Shown here: piece by piece, positions 57,861-64,000 of the stretch
Position numbering within the stretch: the stretch's first letter is position 1
Layout: each line of letters begins with the position of its first letter
Assembly: GCA_022494885.1 (NCBI GenBank)
Contig: JAGVSM010000454.1
Coordinates: 1-64,000, forward strand
Length of the DNA: 64,000 nt
Direction: 5' to 3'
DNA from: Micrasema longulum
Taxonomy: Eukaryota > Arthropoda > Insecta > Trichoptera > Brachycentridae
Position numbers and translations under genes: made by a program
Notes under the pieces: model-generated
What the model was told of the DNA's origin: nothing
What the model saw: only the letters and a program-made list of their open reading frames with translations
Databases searched by the model: none

Positions 57861-58262
57861 ATTAGGAAATCACGATTGATATCATGTGTGGATAACCTTT
57901 ATGTCTTGACAAACGTAGATCCAGCATGTTCTATACGGCATTGAAGTTCATAAGTATATCAATATCCTCATTTTCGTTTTATTTGCATCCAAGGTACATG
58001 GAATATTTCACCTTTACCAGTTGTTGTTCTTTTTTAACAATAACTTCGTTAGTCTGATCAGGCCACCCTTAATGCTTTTGAATGATAATACCTAAGTGTT
58101 TGACTAAAGTCATGAATGGAATTTCTGTACCATCTATTTTGAAAAGAGGAAATGTGGAGAAATTCACTTCTGAATACATTTGTTTACTACCAACAAGTAC
58201 AATTTGGGTTTTTGTTGGTTTTAAAGGGGGCATGAACTAAAACACAAATTAAAAATCACTTA
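57861..58262 (-). mobile_element. LINE J, RT thumb fragment
   Basis: Minus frame LKPTKTQIVLVGSKQMYSEV, then NFSTFPLFKIDGTEIPFMTL and VKHLGIII. This is the RT thumb of LINEs related to those with INPTKTQ..VKNLGI motifs. The following part is decayed. Confidence 0.75.
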
Positions 58263-59274
58263 CTATTTTTAAATTGTTGGATCTTCCAACGATAATAGTG
58301 CATTGTTAAAAATATCTTTACTGCATTCGCTGATGCTTTAAAAAATGTGTACCGTTTGGTATCTCGAAAACAGGACAGCCATCAGAAGAATTATAATCAA
58401 ATTTAGATGATGATGATTGTTCATTATTACTTTGTCTATTCATAAAAAAAATAATTTTTTAAATACGTACGAACAACTTTTGATCCATTTTTATGTTGAA
58501 CACAGAAATAACTGTCGTAGGTATAAACAATGGTTATATTTATACAAAAATATTTGACACATTCTAACTTTAGCATATCTTATTTTTATTAATTTTGTTT
58601 GGTGCTTTTTTTATTTTTCAATCTTTTCATTAATATATTACACATATTGTTACATGTTATCTCTACGTTATTATATTAAAATGAAATATGTTTGTTTTAT
58701 ACGGTAGAATTGGCTCTGCACTATTAAGTTATTTTATTGGAATAAAATTTATTGTTTTCATTTTTAATATTATGCATTATGTCAAGTAAGAATAGAATTC
58801 AAGTTAATAAGCCGAGGATCTGCTCCAAGAACATCGCTGTATATTCTAAAAAGTAGTATTAAACAATATTTTTATATACAAAATACATATTTCAAAAGGT
58901 GGCAGTCATGAACGCTTCTTTGATTTATTAAAGGATATTACTAGGTTATTTGCACAAAAATATACACAAACAAAATAATGCGGATGTTCAAACATATTAC
59001 GAATAAAAATGTACCGTTTGTAAAGCCACAATCTAAACTAGCCAGCAACAGATCTCATTATGTGTTTTTATGTAAACCTAAAACGTTAATAATCAATATA
59101 AATGAAACATACAAATGGCGTTAAAAATAAAACTCTTTTATGAATTTCAAATTCATCAAAATGATTTCAGCATGGCTGGAACATTTTGATCGTGTAAAAC
59201 AATGCTCGGTTTTTCCACAAAACACATCGGATTTTCCGCAACAATGCCTCTAAATAAAAATTTTCCTCAATCTC
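58263..59274. other. Unassigned AT-rich DNA
   Basis: No feature recognised. Confidence 0.4.
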
Positions 59275-59455
59275 ATAGCACGTGGCTTGGTCTGTGTAGC
59301 TCTCTGTAGCACCTCATATCTGGCTGTTCGCCACATTTATTCCATACAGAAGTGTTCTGTGAGTCGCCCGCGCGTGAGCCGAGTAGAGACTTCACAGGAG
59401 CTTCGAGTGCATTACATGCCTCGGTACCCGCCCTAGTACCGAACTTTTAGCTTTC
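59275..59455. promoter_or_regulatory. GC-richer patch, possible regulatory DNA
   Basis: Contains CACGTGG, CGCCCGCGCGTGAGCC and the interrupted palindrome CGGTAC..GTACCG. It differs from the surrounding AT-rich DNA. Function unknown; no exon supported. Confidence 0.25.
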
Positions 59456-59889
59456 AACACATATTTCTTACAACTCAAACATGAACACATTTAAAAAAAT
59501 ATTTTGAGTGTAACTTTATCAACATTTGACCATTTATTGTGTTTGAAACAGTTTGTATATATTATTTGTTTTTGCGTGGATTCCGTTCTGCTTATTTCAA
59601 GTGTTTTTTTTAAATATTATAAATTAGTGATGTAACATTTTGCACGAAAAAAAACAATATTATTAGGAAATATGTATCGCAATCTTGCTTTTAAAAATAT
59701 GCAAAACAAATATTTCATTATATATCATTTTTATGCAAATTTTTTGCTCTGTGTATGACTTATAAATATTTTTTTGTACAACAACAACAACAACTAGCAA
59801 TTGCACAGATACCTTTAATCCGAATTATTTAGTTATTATGTTATTCAAGTGACTTGCTCTTCAAATAATTTAGAGTACTGAATATTATT
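59456..59889. other. Unassigned AT-rich DNA
   Basis: A short ACAACAACAACAACA run at 59779-59793. Nothing else. Confidence 0.4.
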
Positions 59890-60275
59890 CAACATTATAT
59901 ATTGAGAACAGTAGTGGTTACACACATCAAAAGAGACATTTACCCAAGCGTCAACCACAATGATAATACAAGCTACTCTCATAGGGATCTGATACTAAGT
60001 GAAGGAGTTAACACTGTTCTGGCATCGAGACAACACTATTACGTAGGCAAAAAGGTCCATAACCTTTTACCAGAATCGTGATTGTCAAGTTGCGGAAGGT
60101 GTTGACCTTGCCTTTTCATGACATTGGTCGTAGGGAGTCAGAAAATTTGATGCATGCCACGGATTGGAGATTCTTACTGGATGTCAAAAACGAAATGTAT
60201 GTACTGTATCTACTCTTGTTAGCTGGACAAAGTGAACGTTAAATTATATTTTGATAATAGGTATATATAAATAAA
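59890..60275 (+). mobile_element. LINE B, copy 2 (3' fragment)
   Basis: The plus frame reads without stops from about 59920: NHNDNTSYSHRDLILSEGV, NTVLASRQHYYVGKKV, HNLLPES to a TGA near 60080, then the region matching copy 1 with a 13-15 nt deletion. The 3' UTR lacks the microsatellite of copy 1 and ends TATAAATAAATT. Confidence 0.8.
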
Positions 60276-60350
60276 TTAAAATAAAACTACCATCACGCTA
60301 TTTGCCGTAGGGGTAGGTAGATAGAATGGACTGCCACACACGTCTATCCT
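60276..60350 (-). mobile_element. RTE-like 3' UTR fragment
   Basis: Minus strand CTATCTACCTACCCCTACGG and CGTGATGG, matching the RTE 3' end at 20.05 kb (GTCTGCCTACCCTTACGG, CGTGATGG). It abuts the LINE B tail. Confidence 0.55.
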
Positions 60351-60384
60351 GGCGTTTTTTGTAGTGAACTTTAAAAAATATTTT

Positions 60385-60800
60385 TCATGTTGCTGAAATT
60401 CTACTCCTCATTGCGTTTTGTATCTGCAAGACTTTTTGTGATGCTAGCTTTTATATTATATCGAAATTGAACTTGAACTGTAAACAGGGTCTACATTTTT
60501 AACCGTCCATCCGCTCTGTAGCTGCAGGATATGTAATATAGATTATTTTTGCTAACGATTTTTTATAAATTTTAAACCTATTTTACTTATTTTTATATGC
60601 AGTGTGAATAAAGGCTAGATTTTTTAACGTCCACGCGCTATGTAGCTGCAAGACATGTTGTTACATAATTAGCTCTTACATAATTATTTAAATTTAATCT
60701 TAATGGAAATGTAGAACTAGAATCTCAACCGCATATGCGCTCTGTAGCTGCTAGGCGTGTTGGGAGGCTTATTGTACAGCAATCTTGAGGTGATTTTTAC
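60385..60800 (+). repeat. Diverged tandem array, ~100-125 bp units
   Basis: Four units share CGCTCTGTAGCTGCAGG-like cores at about 60420, 60519, 60643 and 60745 (spacings near 99, 124, 102). Each is preceded by an AACCG/AACGTCCA element. Divergence between units is high. Confidence 0.65.
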
Positions 60801-61299
60801 AAAAGTGGGCTCTATAAGTTATAATAAATAAATAAAATTGCTTAAAAAATCATTTCTGTTTTGAAATTTTATCGATTGAGAATTTTAATGAATAAATGTT
60901 GCGGGCTGGATGAGGTGTTCAGAAATGAACATTTGGAGAGTGGATTGTATTGTTGAAGGGGAAGGTTGCCTATTTAACTAACTACTAACTCTACTAACCT
61001 GCTGATGTTAGTTTAGTACTGAATTAAATGCGTTTTTTTACAGGCAACACACGCGTTATTATTGTTGCGTAAAGCTGCTCTAGGAAATAACAAGTCGGGC
61101 GAATATAGATAGGTAGATAAATACATTTGTTGTTGAGAGAGTTGGTCCGAACCATTGATTTATAAACAAATTAGAGAAACGACATTTTTTTGATTTTTTA
61201 ACCGAAATACATACACCTAAAGACTGAAAAGGCAATATATTGAGTATGCCTAAAAGGCAGTATATTGAGTATGTTTATAGACTGATCCATAGAATTTAA
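60801..61299. other. Unassigned DNA
   Basis: A short direct repeat AAGGCA.TATATTGAGTATG occurs twice at 61228-61272. No gene recognised. Confidence 0.4.
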
Positions 61300-61498
61300 T
61301 CTTCTTGGAAGACAAATATCGTTTTTTTGCACCACATCAGTCCAGGAGGCCAAATAACAGTAGTGAATTACAGCACAGTACACCGAGGCTAGAGAAAAAT
61401 AACATTTTTTAATTTTGTTTTTCTTACCGGAAATCGAATACGAAACCTTTCGCGTGTTAATCAAGTGTCTTAAGCACAACTCCACGGAGGCAACAGAA
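61300..61498 (-). mobile_element. tRNA-like SINE, SINE-4 related
   Basis: Minus strand GCCTCCGTGGAGTTGTGCTT (A-box region), GCGAAAGGTTTCGTATTCGA (B box) then TTTCCGG and a body with CTAGCCTCGGTGTACTG. The 131-codon minus frame at 61198-61593 runs across it and is not a gene. Confidence 0.55.
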
Positions 61499-64000
61499 GA
61501 GTAAAAAGATCTTATTTTCTTTTTTTTTCTTATTTTCAAATATTTGGACATAGTTAAAAAAAAATCAAATAAACATTTTTTTGTTTTTATCATACCTAAT
61601 TAAAAAGAAAAAAAAAATTACCAACAAGTATTTTTATTTTTATTTTAATTGATTACAATAAACATTATATAAACAAAACCGAGCATTTGAGAAGACTCGC
61701 AATTGATTGATCAATTGATCTTTAGATCTTTCCTATCAACTATTATTGCGACAGATAAATGCACTAGTCTAAGTCTGTTTAAACTGCACTTCACCGAGCA
61801 ATGTGGGCTAGCGTGGTCTTGGAAAATGGCGGATGGAGTTCTAAGATTTTAATCATTTAATTGTAAAAGTAAAGAATTGGCTTCGATTCAAGTAGAACTG
61901 TTGATACTCGAGTCGATAAGAGCAAATCTTGGCAGGATGAGTAAGTTAAACCGCAGACGTCTGGCATATATACAAACATATAACATATTCACTGTAGAAG
62001 GAGAGAACGCTGTGTGTGGGGATGTTTTTTTTATAGTTTCTGATGTCTACATTCTCATATTTCAAAGAGATTAAAGATATTGAGCAGACTAAGGATATTG
62101 TTGAAATATTCGGAGATATGTGATTGGTAATTTATTGTCATAACAAAATGTTGCTGAAATATGAAGTCAGAGTATTTTGTGAAAAGCTTTTCAATGTGTT
62201 TTACGGGTACAATTTATTAATATCATTTTTGTATTTCTTCAAAACTTTATTTTGACTGTTTATACATCAATTTGTTGTAGGGAACATTGATATGTATGTT
62301 TCGCCGCAAAATAGATAAATTACCCATTTAATCGGGCGGCTAGCCAGTTTATAAAATGCCGGCATTCAATCAAATGGCTTGGTCATTCGTTGAATGAATT
62401 AAGAAAGCTCAACGTGAAAGCTAGACTTTTGAACGCGGAAGAAACAAAAGCCGCAGGGCATTTCATTTATTTTTGCTTCAATATTTTTACAATATAAATA
62501 TTGCGCCAGCATCGGACAATATTTGTTTTTTTTTTTTTTAAATGCTTTATTTTGAATGAAAATAGAAAGCATTATAAAATAAAAAGAAATACATCTTGGC
62601 TTTTTCTGCAAGTTATAAGTCGGAGACGAGATTTAAACAAAAATTGGAGTTTAAGCTCGCTGACTAAGTTATCACGAATAACTAAGGTAACCATGAATTA
62701 TTCCAAAAACCTGCGGACATATAGAAATGGATGTCTTAGTATGATATTATGTCCACAGCGAATGAAGAGAAAATAATTAATCCAAGAATATAAGCATTCA
62801 TTTATTATTTTTTATCTGAAATATTTTATACGGAAATATAAAAAGACGGTAATTTTAAGCACAAAGATGTCGCGGCTAAATCGTGTTTATTTTTTTTATT
62901 CGAAGTTAGGTTAGTTAAGGATAGGTTGAATTTAGTTAAATAACAAAATTTTATTTCCTATAAGTTAAGTTTAAAAACTCCAATTTTTTTTAATTCAGTA
63001 AAAACGTTTTTTTTTTCGGCAATAATTTTTCCTTGAATCTTTTATTTATTTTTACTTTTATTTCCACCTGGTTGGAGATAAATTGTGAACACTAAATGCG
63101 GCGTTTTATAATTTTTACATGAAAGTTAATGACCAGCCTTACGCTTCAAGTACACTAAAGACAATTAAGAATTTTTTGTTAAAAAAACACAATTTTCAAT
63201 ACATATTTCATGTCGACCTTATCGATAATCGACTACAGAACCTCAAGGCCGTGATTACAAACATTGGCACATATCAATTAACTATAAAGTAAAATCAATA
63301 TTTATTTACAAAAACATGTATATGTGCAAAAAAAATTTGAGTATCTTCATCAGTTACCTGTAACTGAACTTGTTTAGCTAAAAATGTATGTAATTTTTTT
63401 TTTATACAGATTATTAAAATTTACTTTGTAAATGAAATTGAAGAAAAATATCAACTTTTCACTGATATATAAGCCCAGGTAGGTAGCCCAATGCGTTACC
63501 AATATATACATAACTGGACATACAAATAAATATGAGAATATACCTACGGTTTTTTCCATTTTTATATGAAAGATGAATATGCAATACACGGAAATAATTA
63601 AGCAAAAATATCTTTAAATGCTGAGAATTCGATATTTCCTTTTCTAAAATGATCTGCATGACTGTTCTAAAATAGATTTTTCTAAAAATACATTTTGTTT
63701 CCTTATTTCGCGTTTGTAGAAAACGTTTGGGATTGGTAGATTTTACGGCACAAAGAGAGATAACTAATTTGTAATCGATCCCAAGGGATGTGATGTGGGG
63801 GCAGAAGAGAACTTGCAATATGTTGTAGGTGGAAAAAAAAGAAAAAACGAGACCAACAAAATAATAAAAGCTATCTATTGTGATACATTCTCATTTTCTT
63901 GTACGTGGGAAGTTATTGCGAACAACGAACTCATATCACTTATGTTCGTCGTGAAAAAAAATCATTGGTGTTTAAAAAAATACAATCATCATTATTCATT
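61499..64000. other. Unassigned AT-rich DNA to the window end
   Basis: The frame at 61877-62074 (LGRMSKLNRRRLAYIQTY) includes a GTAAGT donor-like site at 61941 but has no known family. 62905-62930 holds TTAGGTTAG, a scrap like insect telomere repeats. Frames at 62501-62776 and 63459-63818 are unrecognised. Confidence 0.35.

Noticed and set aside
61198..61593. 131-codon minus frame as a gene
   Set aside because: Covers a tRNA-like SINE; no protein motif.
61941..61950. Splice donor of an exon at 61877
   Set aside because: GTAAGT is present, but the upstream frame matches no family and no start or acceptor is visible.
62905..62930. Interstitial telomere
   Set aside because: Only one or two TTAGG-like units; such scraps are common in insect DNA.
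63459..63818. 119-codon minus frame near the window end
   Set aside because: No recognised motif, AT-rich codons and overlapping frames; insufficient support.

Overview
The window is AT-rich eukaryotic DNA with almost no host coding sequence. Repeat content points to an arthropod, most likely an insect. It holds many 5'-truncated Jockey/CR1-like LINEs with AAAT-type tails, RTE-like LINE 3' ends, several tRNA-derived SINE families, foldback elements, and a TIR element carrying an uncharacterised protein family that I associate with arthropods. The RTE ends and GAT-type tails are reminiscent of Lepidoptera, but the order cannot be fixed from sequence alone.

Layout. 0-3.7 kb: non-coding DNA and the first copy of a ~390 bp dispersed repeat (family R1). 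3.77-5.69 kb: a 1.9 kb DNA transposon with 8-bp target duplication, ~130 bp imperfect TIRs and a broken transposase-like gene. 5.7-9.2 kb: the most intact LINE (A), with the ORF1 end, endonuclease and a 499-codon reverse-transcriptase frame. 9.2-15.9 kb: SINEs, an RTE remnant, R1 and unexplained DNA. 15.9-18.7 kb: a minus-strand LINE (L) with nearly complete but decayed ORF2. 19-22.4 kb: hairpin, LINE tail, RTE end, a large inverted repeat and an insect-type dispersed element. 23-29 kb: SINEs, LINE remnants and a 23-bp minisatellite. 29.6-30.9 kb: a CpG-rich patch and a candidate first coding exon (signal peptide plus splice donor), the only plausible host-gene part. 31.6-38 kb: foldback elements, R1 copies, LINE and SINE fragments. 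38-45 kb: LINE D, LINE B, LINE I and SINEs. 46.6-51.3 kb: LINEs H, G and C and a MITE. 54-58.3 kb: an RTE end, LINE E nested in LINE F, and LINE J. 59.3-60.8 kb: GC-richer patch, LINE B copy 2 and a diverged tandem array. The last 3 kb shows little.

How parts work together: nearly everything is dead mobile DNA. LINE ORF2 products carry an endonuclease and reverse transcriptase for target-primed insertion; the SINEs have pol III boxes and would borrow LINE machinery; the TIR element would use its own transposase. The main novelty candidates are the TIR element with an orphan protein, a dispersed repeat whose copies are circularly permuted, a composite element with a tRNA-like module in its middle, and several near-perfect hairpins.
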